A stretch of DNA of 64,000 bases from Streptomyces tendae (GTDB taxonomy: Bacteria > Actinomycetota > Actinomycetes > Streptomycetales > Streptomycetaceae). The stretch covers positions 4,526,001-4,590,000 of the forward strand of contig NZ_CP043959.1 in the NCBI RefSeq assembly GCF_008632955.1, written 5' to 3'. The notes under the pieces were generated by a model that made no database searches, was not told the origin of the DNA, and saw only the letters and a list, made by a program, of their open reading frames with translations. Shown here one piece after another: positions 1 through 9,020 of the stretch. Within the stretch, counting starts at the first letter, position 1. Each line of letters begins with the position of its first letter. The translations under genes and the position numbers were made by a program.

Positions 1-2413
1 GCTCGCCCCGCTGGTCGAACAGGGGCGACTGGGGCATGTAGTAGGCGTCGAGACCGGCCCCGCCGGCCACGCCGGCTTCGAGCAGCGGGGCGACGAGCTG
101 CCAGCGGGAGGCGAACTCGAAGGTGCCGTCGGTGACTTCGGGGGTGGGGCTGACGTAGAGCGCGGTGGCGATGTCGAAGTACATCGTGCCGTCGATCCAG
201 GCGTGTCCGTCGATCTTGCGGTACGTCTGGTAGCTGAGGACACCGCGCTGCTCGGCGGGCCTCGGGGTGCGGATCTCGACCTTGACCGTCCTGCGCGGGT
301 CGACCACGACGGTGGTGTCCTTGGTGACCTTGATGTCCGGCAGGACGACCTGCCGCAGGACCTCCTCGCCGTCCACCCGCTCGATGCTGCCGGAGGTCAG
401 CTGGTAGGTGCCCTCCTCCACCTCGGCGACGGCGTTGTCCCGGTCGGTGTAGCCGACGAAGCCCTCGGCGCCCCAGATCATCGGCAGGGCGTCGACGCGG
501 TTGCCGTCGTTGTCGTACGAGACGACCTTGAGCCGGTGCACCGGGCCGCGCACGACGAGGCTGAGCGTGGTGTGCACGCTGACCGAGCCGTCGGCGGCGG
601 TGGCCGTGAGGTGGCCGTAGTAGTCGCCCTTGGCGGCGCGCGCCGGGTCCACGGTGAGCGGCACCTCGGCGGTGCCGCCGGCCGGGACGGTGACGGTGCG
701 GGAGCCGGGGGTCAGCACGCCGTCGGCGATCTGCCGTCCGGTGCTGGTGGCGAGGGCGGCGCGCAGGCCCAGGGTGACGTCCGAGCCGGAGACGTTGGTG
801 TAGCGCACGGTGTGCGTGCGGGTGCCGGTGTCGTCGGTCCCGTACGTGCCGAGGGCCAGGGTCGCGGTGGCGACGACCGGTGTGCGGGCCGCCGGGCGAC
901 GTCGATACGGCCGCCGCCCTGTTCGGTGACCAGCTGCCCCTCGATTGGGCGGGCGGTGCTGGTGAGCGCGTCCTTGATGCGGCTCGCGGTCCAGTCGGGG
1001 TGCTGCTGGGCCAGCAGCGCGGCGGCGCCCGCACGTGCGGGGCCGCCATCGAGGTGCCGGAGGCGGCCACGTACGAGGCGTCCACGACCTGGCCCATGGT
1101 GGTGCCGGCCGCGCGTGCGGCCACGATGCCGACGCCGGGCGCGGTCACGTCGGGCTTGACCGCGTCGTCACCGGTCCGGGGGCCGCGCTGGAGAAGTCCG
1201 CGAGGGAGTCGTCCCGGTCCACCGCGCCGACCGTGAGGCGGCGTCCGCGGCGGCGGGGGATCCGATCGTCCCTGGGCCGGGCCGGCGTTGCCCGCGGCGA
1301 CGACGAACAACGCGCCGGAGGCGCGGAGAGTTCGTTGAGGGTTTGGCTCATCGGGTCGGTGCCGTCGCTGGCGCGTCCGAGCCGAGGGACATGTTGACCA
1401 CGTCGGCGCCCGGGCGACGGCCACTCCATGCCGTCGATGACCTGGGACTCGGTGCCGAAGCCGTCGTCGCCGAGGACCTTGCCGATCAGCAGTCGGCGCC
1501 GGGGCGACGCCCTTGCGGGAGCCTTGCGGGAGCCTCCGGAGGCGGCGCCGGAACCGCCGACGATGGAAGCGACGTGGGTGCCGTGACCGAAGGCGTCGCC
1601 GGTGCCGGAGCTGCCCGAGAAGTCCTGCGCCTCGCTGACGCGTCCGGTCAGGTCGGGGTGGGTGGCGTCGACGCCGGTGTCCAGGACGGCGACCTTGACG
1701 TCCTCGCCGCGGTGACCGGACTTCCACACCTCGGGGGCGCCGATCTGCGCGGTGCTGCGGTCCAGGGCGGCGCGCACCCGGCCGTCCAGCCACACGCGGG
1801 GCACGGCGGCGGCGCGGGAGAAGCCGTCGCCGGCGGGGGCGAGACGCTTCCAGAACGCGCCGAGGTCCTCGGCCGGGACCCGTACGGCGTCGGCGTCGAT
1901 GGTCTCCAGGCGGCGGACCGGTGTCCCCTCGGCGGCCAGGCCCGTGAGGCGCCGCAGCGAGGAGTCCGGCACGCCCGCGCCGTCGCCGACGATCAGCGGC
2001 AGGGTGTCGCTGTGCGCCTCGTCGTAGCGCTGGGCGATCAGCGAAGTGACGTCGAACAGGCCGCGGTCCAGGCGCCCGGCCGTGACGAGCCCGGCCGCGT
2101 CGGACGGCAGGACGGTGAGCTGTCCGTCCTCCTCGATCGTGCGGAAGAGGATGTGCCGCCGTCCCTCCCCCGGCACCACCGAGGCGGTGTGCCGGCCGTT
2201 CGCGTCCGTGCGGACGGTGACCCGGTCACCGGTGATCAGGCGCACGGTGGCGCCGGTGTCCGCTGCCGTGGCGGCCGTGCCCCGGGTGGCGGCCGTCCGG
2301 TCGGTGGCGGCCGCCGGGCCGCCCCCCGGGTCGGCCGCGACCGGTGTCACGGCGCCGGCGGACAGGGTCAGCCCCGCCGCGACGGCCGCCGCGATACGCA
2401 TCCGTCTTTTCAC
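1..2413 (-). pseudogene. Secreted S8 (subtilisin-like) serine protease, frameshifted and truncated by the window edge
   Basis: Extracellular serine endopeptidase. The start at 2413 is preceded by a GGAGGGC ribosome site and gives a signal peptide of about 27 residues. The catalytic Asp lies in AVLDTGVDATHPDL (residue 245) and the His in GHGTH (residue 277). The Ser motif GTSMAAPH is recovered only in another frame near 1035-1060. A long C-terminal beta-rich region follows and runs off the left edge. At least twelve single G or C bases are missing between about 880 and 1560. Several cluster in threes, so the reading frame is restored and stretches such as LLIGKVLGDDGFGTES reappear. The protein is otherwise well conserved, so this is probably an assembly artefact; a true pseudogene cannot be excluded. 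Confidence 0.85.
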
Positions 2414-2549
2414 TTCTGTGCCCTCCGTCGTACGCGGCGTGTCCTACGTCGCGTTCTCCTGCTGTTCACGCGGCCCGCGGTGCCGTCGGTGCTGCACAGA
2501 GTCCGCCGCGGACGGAGGCGGTGTCACCGTTTCGCCGTGGCACAGGTGG

Positions 2550-2573
2550 GACATGTCGCAACGGCGACATGTC
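2550..2573. promoter_or_regulatory. Paired GACATGTC palindromes, candidate operator
   Basis: The perfect 8-base palindrome GACATGTC occurs at 2550-2557 and again at 2566-2573, separated by 8 bases. This is AT-richer than its surroundings and lies about 140 bases upstream of the protease start. The arrangement suggests two dimers bound about 1.5 helical turns apart. No regulator can be named. Confidence 0.35.
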
Positions 2574-2728
2574 GGCCGGCGAACTCGCGGGCCCGGTCAG
2601 GAGGTTCGTCCACGGCGCGGCGCAAGCCCTCTGTGTGAACGTCTCGTAAGGGTTGTCAAGTAGCATCGGGACCAGGCGTGTTGCCACCCCGATCCTGATA
2701 CGATCATCGGACTTTCAGCAGGCTGGCG

Positions 2729-2745
2729 ACGCGTCATGAACGCGT
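2729..2745. promoter_or_regulatory. Paired ACGCGT palindromes upstream of cvnA
   Basis: ACGCGT at 2729-2734 and 2740-2745, spaced 11 bases start to start (one helical turn), about 145 bases upstream of cvnA. Possible operator or coincidence in GC-rich DNA. Confidence 0.2.
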
Positions 2746-2888
2746 ACGGGGGACAGTCTCTAAGGCCCCATCGCTGAGGAGTTGAGGCTTGTCCCGCCGT
2801 GGGTCCGCGCCGCTCGACGGCCCGGACCGGATTCCCGTGTGTGCGGACCTGTCATGCTGCCGACGCGATGCGACTTGAAGAGAGTCTC

Positions 2889-4100
2889 ATGACGTCATTG
2901 ATCGAGGATCCACTGCTGTGGATCCTGCTGGTGGTGCTCGCCGCTGCGGTCCTCGCAGTGCTGCGCGCCCGGAGGACCAATCTGGCTCTCCGAAGAACGA
3001 GGAAGGACCTGGAATCGGGTCTGGGCCAGGCCCAGGGCCGGATCGAGCAACTGCAGACCCACATCACCTCGCTGGACACACGTCACCGGGGTGAGCTCGC
3101 CGAGGTGCGGGCGGACGCCGAGTCGTCGACCAAGGCCGTGCTCAAGTCGGCCATGGGCACCCTGCAGTCGCTGGCCGAGGAACAGCAACTGCTCCTCGAC
3201 GGACTGCTGAAGAAGTACGGCAACGACAGCGAGGTGCTGGCCGACCTGATGTCGGTCGACCACACCGGCAGCCAGTTCAGCCGCCGCGCCAAGGGCATCT
3301 CGGTGCTGTGCGGCGGCTGGCTGGGCCGGCGCGACGGCGCGGCGACCGTCTACGACGTGGCCCGCAGCGCCCAGGGCCGCATCAGGGACTTCAACCGGGT
3401 GAGCATCCACGCCCAGGTGAGCGTCGCCGTGGCCGGCAAGGCGGTCGAACCGGTGGCCGTGGTGCTGGCCGAACTGCTGGACAACGCCACGACGTACAGC
3501 GCCCCCGGCACCCCGGTGGAGGTCAACATCCAGGCCGTGCCGACGGGTGTGTGCTTCATCGTCGACGACGCCGGTCTGGGCATGGACCAGGAGACCAAGG
3601 ACCGGGCGGCGACGCTGCTGTCCGCCGACGGCCCGGTCGACATCACCGGTCTCGGCGACCCGCCCCGGTTCGGTTTCGCGGTGTGCGGCATGCTCGCCAA
3701 CCGCTACGGCTTCGCCGTCTCCGTCGGCTCGGTGTCCCCGTACGGCGGTGTGCGCGCGGTGATCCGGGTCCCCGACGAGCTGCTGTCCGCCGATGTCGTC
3801 GCGCCTGCCGAGCCGGAGCAGGAGCCCGCCGAGCAGGAGCAGGAGAGCACCCCCCAGCGCCTGACGCCGGTCCCCGTGGGCCCGTCACGCGTGGTGGGCA
3901 CGACGTCCGGCGGGCTGCCCAAGCGGCGCCGCCGCCAGGGCCCCATCGCGGTGGTGCCGGCCCCGCCGGAAACCACCGACCTCGACGAGGAGACCACCGA
4001 GTCGTCGGGCGAGGTGACCGCGTCGCGCCTGGGGGCGTTCGCACGCGGCACCCAGCTCGGACGGACCACGAACACCACGGAAGGACCTGACCACCAGTGA
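2889..4100 (+). CDS. cvnA: Conservon sensor-kinase-like ATP-binding protein CvnA
   Basis: First gene of a conservon, the Streptomyces membrane signalling complex that resembles eukaryotic G-protein-coupled systems. The 403-residue protein has one N-terminal membrane helix (about 8-26), a coiled coil (about 35-75) and a HATPase domain (about 180-300). The N box is ELLDNATTYSAPGTPV, then DDAGLGMD and RFGFAVCGMLANRYG. No phospho-acceptor His domain of the usual type is evident. The acidic, low-complexity C-terminal tail is typical. It lacks the long extracellular sensor of larger CvnA proteins. ATG 2889 is chosen because GAAGAGAG lies just upstream; ATG 2868 is possible. The stop overlaps cvnB. 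Confidence 0.9.
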   Translation: MTSLIEDPLLWILLVVLAAAVLAVLRARRTNLALRRTRKDLESGLGQAQGRIEQLQTHITSLDTRHRGELAEVRADAESSTKAVLKSAMGTLQSLAEEQQLLLDGLLKKYGNDSEVLADLMSVDHTGSQFSRRAKGISVLCGGWLGRRDGAATVYDVARSAQGRIRDFNRVSIHAQVSVAVAGKAVEPVAVVLAELLDNATTYSAPGTPVEVNIQAVPTGVCFIVDDAGLGMDQETKDRAATLLSADGPVDITGLGDPPRFGFAVCGMLANRYGFAVSVGSVSPYGGVRAVIRVPDELLSADVVAPAEPEQEPAEQEQESTPQRLTPVPVGPSRVVGTTSGGLPKRRRRQGPIAVVPAPPETTDLDEETTESSGEVTASRLGAFARGTQLGRTTNTTEGPDHQ

Positions 4101-4495
4101 ACACCGACCTGTCGTGGGTGCTGAACGACGTCCTCGAGGTGCGCGGCGCCCGGCACGCGATCCTCGTGTCGGGTGACGGCCTGCTGCTCCAGCGTTCGGA
4201 CGACATCTCACGCGACGACGCCGAGACCAACGCCGCCGCGATGAGCTCGATGCAGTCCCTCAGCCGTGCGGTCGCGGGCTTCGTCGGTGCGGGGCACGGG
4301 ATCTGGAAGCAGACGCTGCTGGAGTACGACGGCGGCTGGATCTTCCTCATCGCGGCCGGACAGGGCTCCTACCTGGCGGTCTCGGCGGCGGTGGACGTCG
4401 ACATGGAGGCCATGTCGTTCCGTATGCAGAAGACGGTGACGGCGCTGAACAAGGCGATGAGCATCGCGCCTCGCTCCGACAACGGTGTCGGCTGA
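4097..4495 (+). CDS. cvnB: Conservon roadblock/LC7 protein CvnB
   Basis: A 132-residue roadblock/LC7-fold protein, MglB-like, expected to bind the CvnD GTPase and modulate its nucleotide state. The sequence begins NTDLSWVLNDVLEVRGARHAI and contains the usual segment LLQRSDDISRDDAETNAA. It starts with GTG overlapping the cvnA stop (GTGA) and ends overlapping the next gene's ATG (TGATG), so translation is tightly coupled across cvnA-B-C. It has no membrane segment and should sit at the cytoplasmic face with CvnA. Confidence 0.92.
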   Translation: MNTDLSWVLNDVLEVRGARHAILVSGDGLLLQRSDDISRDDAETNAAAMSSMQSLSRAVAGFVGAGHGIWKQTLLEYDGGWIFLIAAGQGSYLAVSAAVDVDMEAMSFRMQKTVTALNKAMSIAPRSDNGVG

Positions 4496-4869
4496 TGACG
4501 GCACCCGGCGAGGAATCACCCGTCACCAGTGACTTCGTCCGCTCCTACGTCATCACCGGCGGCCGGAGCCTGCCCTCCTCGGACGAACTGGCGCTGCACA
4601 CGCTGGTCACGCTGGCCCCCGAGCGGACGATGCCGCTCGGTGCCGGCCCCGAGGTGAGGGCGATCTGGGAGTTGTGCTCGGGTGGCTACCTGTCGGTCGC
4701 CGAGGTGGCGGGCCACCTCGGCCTGCCGGTCGGGGTGGCCCGGCTGCTGCTCACGGATTTAGCAGAACAGGGGCACCTGCTCCGCCGGGCCGAGCCGCCC
4801 CGGGCCCAGAACGTTGACAGAGCGACCCTCGAGAAGGTTCTGAATGGACTCCAATCCCTCATCGGCTGA
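4495..4869 (+). CDS. cvnC: Conservon DUF742 protein CvnC, contains a TTA codon
   Basis: A 124-residue DUF742 protein, the third conserved component of conservons, with a winged-helix-like C-terminal half (SVAEVAGHLGLPVGVARLLLTDLAEQGHLL). Its exact role is unknown. Leu codon 89 is TTA (4759-4761), in a locally AT-rich run coding DLAEQ. In Streptomyces, TTA is read only by the developmentally controlled bldA tRNA, so synthesis of this subunit, and perhaps the whole module, should be bldA-dependent. The 3' end overlaps cvnD by 26 bases. Confidence 0.9.
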   Translation: MTAPGEESPVTSDFVRSYVITGGRSLPSSDELALHTLVTLAPERTMPLGAGPEVRAIWELCSGGYLSVAEVAGHLGLPVGVARLLLTDLAEQGHLLRRAEPPRAQNVDRATLEKVLNGLQSLIG

Positions 4870-5446
4870 GACGGCCCAGAAGTCCATCTACGTCTCCAGC
4901 GCGGTGACCAACGCCGCAAAGATCCTCGTCGTCGGGCACTTCGCCGTGGGCAAGACGACCTTCATCGGCTCGCTGTCGGAGATCACTCCGCTGCGCACCG
5001 AGGAGAAGATGACCCAGGCGTCCGTCCACGTCGACGACCTCAGGGGGGTCACCGACAAGACCACCACCACGGTCGCCCTGGACTTCGGCCGTCTCACCCT
5101 CAGCGACGACCTGGTGCTGTACCTCTTCGGCACGCCGGGCCAGCAGCGCTTCATGCAGCTGTGGGAGGACATGGCGCGCGGGGCACTGGGGGCGCTGCTG
5201 CTGGTCGACCCGGCGCGGCTGGAGGAGACCTTCCCGGTCATCGACCTGGTCGAAGGGTACGGCCTGGAGTACGCCATCGCCGTCAACTGCTTCGACCCCG
5301 CCACCACGTACGCGGAGGCGGAGGTGCGCGAGGCGCTGGACCTGCTGCCGGACACACCGGTCGTCTACTGCGACGCGCGCGACCAGCGGTCGTCCGCCAC
5401 GGCGCTGATCTCCCTGGTGCGGCACCTGCTCGAACGCACGGCCTGA
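4844..5446 (+). CDS. cvnD: Conservon GTPase CvnD
   Basis: A small 200-residue Ras/MglA-like GTPase that acts as the switch of the conservon. The P-loop is GHFAVGKTT (about residues 31-39), the G3 motif is FGTPGQQRF and the G4-like motif is VNCFDP, a variant of NKxD typical of this family. The start lies inside the end of cvnC, which couples translation. It probably signals to or recruits the downstream P450-like CvnE. Confidence 0.93.
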   Translation: MDSNPSSAETAQKSIYVSSAVTNAAKILVVGHFAVGKTTFIGSLSEITPLRTEEKMTQASVHVDDLRGVTDKTTTTVALDFGRLTLSDDLVLYLFGTPGQQRFMQLWEDMARGALGALLLVDPARLEETFPVIDLVEGYGLEYAIAVNCFDPATTYAEAEVREALDLLPDTPVVYCDARDQRSSATALISLVRHLLERTA

Positions 5447-5505
5447 CCTCCTCGCGTCCGCCCGGGCCGGGGGCACCGGTCCTTCGGATCACTAAGGAAG
5501 ACTTC

Positions 5506-6852
5506 ATGGAACCTCACTCCACGTCCGCGTCGGGTGGCGGCAGATGCCCCATGCACGACGCGGCCTTCGCCACCGACCCGCACCGGGTGTACGACGGGCT
5601 GCGTGAGCACGCCCCGGCCGGTCCGGTCGAGCTCGCCCCCGGTGTGGACGCCACCCTGGTGGTCGGGCACGAGATGGCGCTGCGGGTGCTGCAGAACACG
5701 GAGCTGTTCGCCCGTGACGCCCGCCGCTGGAAGGCCCTGAACGAGGGCGGTGTCCCCCTGGACAGCCCGGTGCTGCCGATGATGGCGTACCGGCCGAGCT
5801 GTCTGTTCACCGACGGCGCCGTGCATCTGCGGCTGCGCAAGGCCGTGGTGGACAGCCTGGCCCGGCTCAACACCACGCGGATCCGGCGTGACGTCGAACC
5901 GATCGCCGACTACCTGATCGACCGGTTCAGCGAGCTGGGCCGGGCCGACCTGATAGGCGACTACGCCAAGCTGCTGCCGCTGCTGCTGTTCAACAAGCTG
6001 TTCGGCTGCCCCGCGGACATCGGCGACACCGTCACCTCCGCTGTGTCGGCGATCTTCGACGGCAAGGACGCGCTGCGGGCGAACGAGGAACTCACCGCGT
6101 CGCTCATGCAGTTGATCGCGCTGAAGCGCCGGCAGCCGGGTGACGACGTCACCTCCTGGCTGATCCAGCACCCCGCCGGGCTGACCGACGAGGAACTCAA
6201 GGACCAGCTGGTGCTGTTGATGGGGGCCGGCATCGAGCCGGAGCGCAGCCTCATCAGCAGTTCGCTGATGCTGCTGCTGTCCGGGGCGGGCGGCCGGCAG
6301 AGCGGCATGCTGATCGAGGAGGCGATGGACCACGTGCTGTGGAACCAGACGCCGATCGCCAACTACGCCACCCACTATCCGGTGCGGGACGTCGATCTGG
6401 GCGGTCATGTGGCCGAGGCCGACACCCCGGTCGTCATCTCCTTCGCCGGCGCCAACGCCGACCCCGCGCTGGCGGAGGCCCGCCGCGCGCACAGCAAGGG
6501 TGCCCACCTGGCGTGGGGCGCGGGCCCGCACGCCTGTCCGGCCAAGGACCCGGCGCAGGTCATCGCGAGCACCGCGGTGGAGCGGCTGCTCAACGCGCTG
6601 CCCGACCTCACCCTGGCGGTGGCGGAGAAGGAACTGGAATGGCGGCCGGGGCCGTTCCACCGCGCCCTGGTGTCGCTGCCGGTGACCTTCAGCCCCACCC
6701 CGGCCACCCGTACGGCCGCGGCGCTGCGCGAGCGGGCCGACGCCGCCCCGGATGTGCTGCCCGGGCCCGCGGCGCCGTCCGAGCCGTCCCGGCAGGCCTC
6801 CACGCGCAGGAAGGGGTTCTGGAGCAGCTTCCTGGACGTCTTCCGCGTTTGA
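5506..6852 (+). CDS. cvnE: Conservon cytochrome P450-like protein CvnE (CYP157-type, no EXXR)
   Basis: A 448-residue P450-fold protein. The heme-ligand loop is present as WGAGPHACPA, with Trp in place of the usual Phe. The K-helix, which should read EXXR, reads EEAMDHVLWNQ, so the conserved Glu-Arg pair is missing. Loss of EXXR is a known trait of the CYP157 family found in Streptomyces conservons, where the protein may work as a sensor or effector and not as an ordinary monooxygenase. The C-terminal tail is rich in Ala, Pro and basic residues. ATG 5506 has AAGGAAG at 5494-5500. It follows cvnD by 59 bases in the same orientation. Confidence 0.88.
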   Translation: MEPHSTSASGGGRCPMHDAAFATDPHRVYDGLREHAPAGPVELAPGVDATLVVGHEMALRVLQNTELFARDARRWKALNEGGVPLDSPVLPMMAYRPSCLFTDGAVHLRLRKAVVDSLARLNTTRIRRDVEPIADYLIDRFSELGRADLIGDYAKLLPLLLFNKLFGCPADIGDTVTSAVSAIFDGKDALRANEELTASLMQLIALKRRQPGDDVTSWLIQHPAGLTDEELKDQLVLLMGAGIEPERSLISSSLMLLLSGAGGRQSGMLIEEAMDHVLWNQTPIANYATHYPVRDVDLGGHVAEADTPVVISFAGANADPALAEARRAHSKGAHLAWGAGPHACPAKDPAQVIASTAVERLLNALPDLTLAVAEKELEWRPGPFHRALVSLPVTFSPTPATRTAAALRERADAAPDVLPGPAAPSEPSRQASTRRKGFWSSFLDVFRV

Positions 6853-6853
6853 C

Positions 6854-6891
6854 GGTCATGTGACAGGTGCAACACTCAACGACACATGACC
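6854..6891. repeat. Inverted repeat directly after the CYP157-type gene
   Basis: GGTCATGTG at 6854-6862 is perfectly complemented by CACATGACC at 6883-6891 across a 20-base loop, starting 2 bases after the P450 stop codon. With no U-run it could be a weak terminator or attenuator separating the two P450 genes, or an operator for the second one. Confidence 0.4.
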
Positions 6892-6951
6892 CACGCAGGT
6901 GGAGGGGTAGGTTCCGGCGGTAACGGTAGCGTCCAGCCAAAGGAGCACCAC

Positions 6952-8217
6952 GTGACCGCCGTTGGCGACATAAGCGGCACCACCAGTGACCGCCGAGCCG
7001 TCATTTCCCTTCTCCGTCACCTTCGTTCGCCGGAGGGGCAGGCCGACCCCCTGCCCGTCTGGGAAGGGCTGCGTTCTCTGGGGGACGTGGTACGCGCCCC
7101 CTGGGGCGCCTACTTCGTCACCTCGTTCGAGGCATGCAGCCAGGTGCTGCGCGCCAGGAACTGGCTGGTGCCGGACTTCGCCTGGCAGGAGCGCCAGCCC
7201 GACCCGCGCCGCTGGCAGGAGCTCGCCACCCAGGAGCTGACCGGCACCCTGTCCCGCATCAACGCCCCGTCGCACACCTGCCAGCGCCGGGCGCTGGGCA
7301 ACCCCTTCGACCGCAGCACCCTGGAGGGCATGCGTCCGACGATCGCCCGGCTCGTCTCCGGCCTGCTGGACGACCTGGAGCGGCGCCTGCGCGAGGACGG
7401 GGAGGCCGACTTCGTCCAGACGGTCGCCGAACTCCTCCCGGTCCGCACGGTCGGTGAGTGGCTGGGCATCCCCGAGGGGCACCACGCGTACGTCCTGGAC
7501 TTCGCCCACCGGCAGGCGTACGCGCAGGAACTGTTCCCCACCAAGGAGCAGTTGGCGCTCGCGGGCCAGGCCACGATGGAGATGAGGGCCTTCTTCGGGG
7601 AGCTGATCGCCGACCGGCGGGCGCGCCCTGGCAACGATGTCCTCACCGGCTGGATCCACCACTGGGACGCGCAGTTCCCGGACGACCCGGAGGCGGCGGC
7701 ACGGGTCATCTACCACCTGACCATGTTCATCACCATCGCCTCGCTGGAGACCAGCGCGGTGCTGCTGACCAACGCGGTGCGGTACGCCACCCAGGAGCCC
7801 GCCCGGGCGGAGTGGCTCCGGGCGCATCCGGAGCACATCGACGACCTGATCGAGGAGACGCTGCGCTACGACCCGCCGGTGTGGCTCAACTCCCATGTGG
7901 CCGCGGAGGACACGATCCTCGCGGGCACCCCGCTCGCCAAGGACACCACCGTGCACATCCTGTACGGCGCGGCGGCCCACGACCCCCGGCGCAACCCGGA
8001 CCCGCACGTCTTCGACATCCTGCGCGACGGCGGCCACATCACCTTCGGCAGCGGCCCGCACTACTGCCTCGGGGCTCCCCTCGCCCGGTTCGAGGCACGC
8101 GAGGCGGTCGCCCAGGTACTGGAACGTTTCCCCACGCTGCGGCCCGCCGGACCGCCCGCCTACGACAACTCCCGTCTCGTCTTCCGCCGCATCACGTCCC
8201 TGAAGGTGACCGTATGA
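6952..8217 (+). CDS. Cytochrome P450 monooxygenase
   Basis: A 421-residue soluble bacterial P450 with all canonical motifs: K-helix EETLRY (EXXR) and heme loop FGSGPHYCLG. It should catalyse O2-dependent hydroxylation with an external ferredoxin partner, none of which is encoded here. GTG 6952 is chosen because AAAGGAG ends 6 bases upstream; upstream in-frame starts lack such a site. Conservons often carry a CYP157-type gene next to a second, intact P450, so this may be the catalytic partner of the preceding gene. Its stop overlaps the next start by ATGA. Substrate unknown. Confidence 0.9.
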   Translation: MTAVGDISGTTSDRRAVISLLRHLRSPEGQADPLPVWEGLRSLGDVVRAPWGAYFVTSFEACSQVLRARNWLVPDFAWQERQPDPRRWQELATQELTGTLSRINAPSHTCQRRALGNPFDRSTLEGMRPTIARLVSGLLDDLERRLREDGEADFVQTVAELLPVRTVGEWLGIPEGHHAYVLDFAHRQAYAQELFPTKEQLALAGQATMEMRAFFGELIADRRARPGNDVLTGWIHHWDAQFPDDPEAAARVIYHLTMFITIASLETSAVLLTNAVRYATQEPARAEWLRAHPEHIDDLIEETLRYDPPVWLNSHVAAEDTILAGTPLAKDTTVHILYGAAAHDPRRNPDPHVFDILRDGGHITFGSGPHYCLGAPLARFEAREAVAQVLERFPTLRPAGPPAYDNSRLVFRRITSLKVTV

Positions 8218-8996
8218 CCGCCCAGCCCTTCACCGAACTCCCCGCCGACCGGGTGCTCAAGACCGTGCGCACGTACAGACAGGGGCCAGTCCTCACCGTC
8301 GAGTTGAACGTCCCGGAGGAGGGGAACGCGGTCGGCGACGCCATGCTGGACGACCTCCTCACCGTCCTCGACGACCAGGATCCCGACGTACGGGTCCTGG
8401 TACTGGCGGCGGCCGGGGAGGAGTTCTGCCTCGGCGGCGACCGGCGGGAGTTCCCCCGGCACCTGGACGACGACCCCACCGGCGGCGGCATACGCGTCTC
8501 CGGCACGAAGGCGCTGCGGGTGTGCGAGGCCCTGACCACCCATCCCGCCGTCACCGTCGCCCGGGTCCAGGGCCGGGCGGTCGGCGCGGGCGTGGGACTC
8601 CTGCTCGCCTGCGATCTGCGGGTGGGCGTGGACACCGCCACCTTCCGGCTGCCCGAGCTCGCGCTGGGGGTGCCGCCCGCGTGGGGCGGGCTGCTCCCCC
8701 GGCTGATCAGCGAGGTGGGCGTGGCCCGGGTGCGGGAGCTGATCCTCACCGCCCGGGTCTTCGACGCCCAGGAGGCCCTCGCGCTGTCCGTCCTGCACAA
8801 GGTGGTGCCGGCGGAGGAGCTCGACGCCGCCGTCATGGCGTGGGCCAGGCCCGTCGTACGGCGGCCGGCGCCGGCGGTGCGGGTCACCAAGGCGATGCTC
8901 AACTCCCTCGCCGCGCCGACCCGGCTGGCCGACGTCTCGCTGTTCGACCCCGAGCTGCTGTCGGCGGTCCTCACCCAGCAGCGCGCCGCCCGCTGA
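8214..8996 (+). CDS. Enoyl-CoA hydratase/isomerase-family protein
   Basis: A 260-residue crotonase-fold protein. The oxyanion-hole segments are visible (GEEFCLGGD and VQGRAVGAGVGLLLACDLRVG), followed by FRLPELALGVPPAWGGLLPRL, which matches crotonase architecture. The usual hydratase glutamates are not obvious in the expected positions, so the exact reaction cannot be assigned. The ATG overlaps the P450 stop (ATGA), which indicates co-translation and a shared substrate or pathway with that P450. A strong hairpin terminator follows. Confidence 0.85.
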   Translation: MTAQPFTELPADRVLKTVRTYRQGPVLTVELNVPEEGNAVGDAMLDDLLTVLDDQDPDVRVLVLAAAGEEFCLGGDRREFPRHLDDDPTGGGIRVSGTKALRVCEALTTHPAVTVARVQGRAVGAGVGLLLACDLRVGVDTATFRLPELALGVPPAWGGLLPRLISEVGVARVRELILTARVFDAQEALALSVLHKVVPAEELDAAVMAWARPVVRRPAPAVRVTKAMLNSLAAPTRLADVSLFDPELLSAVLTQQRAAR

Positions 8997-9020
8997 CCCG
9001 GCGGCCGCCACCGCGTCACC

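Larger units (their letters stand above)
2414..2888. other. Intergenic region between divergent protease and conservon
   Basis: This 475-base stretch separates the divergent S8 protease and cvnA starts and must hold both promoters. I see no convincing gene in it and no clear -35/-10 pair. It does contain two pairs of short palindromes, listed separately. Confidence 0.6.
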
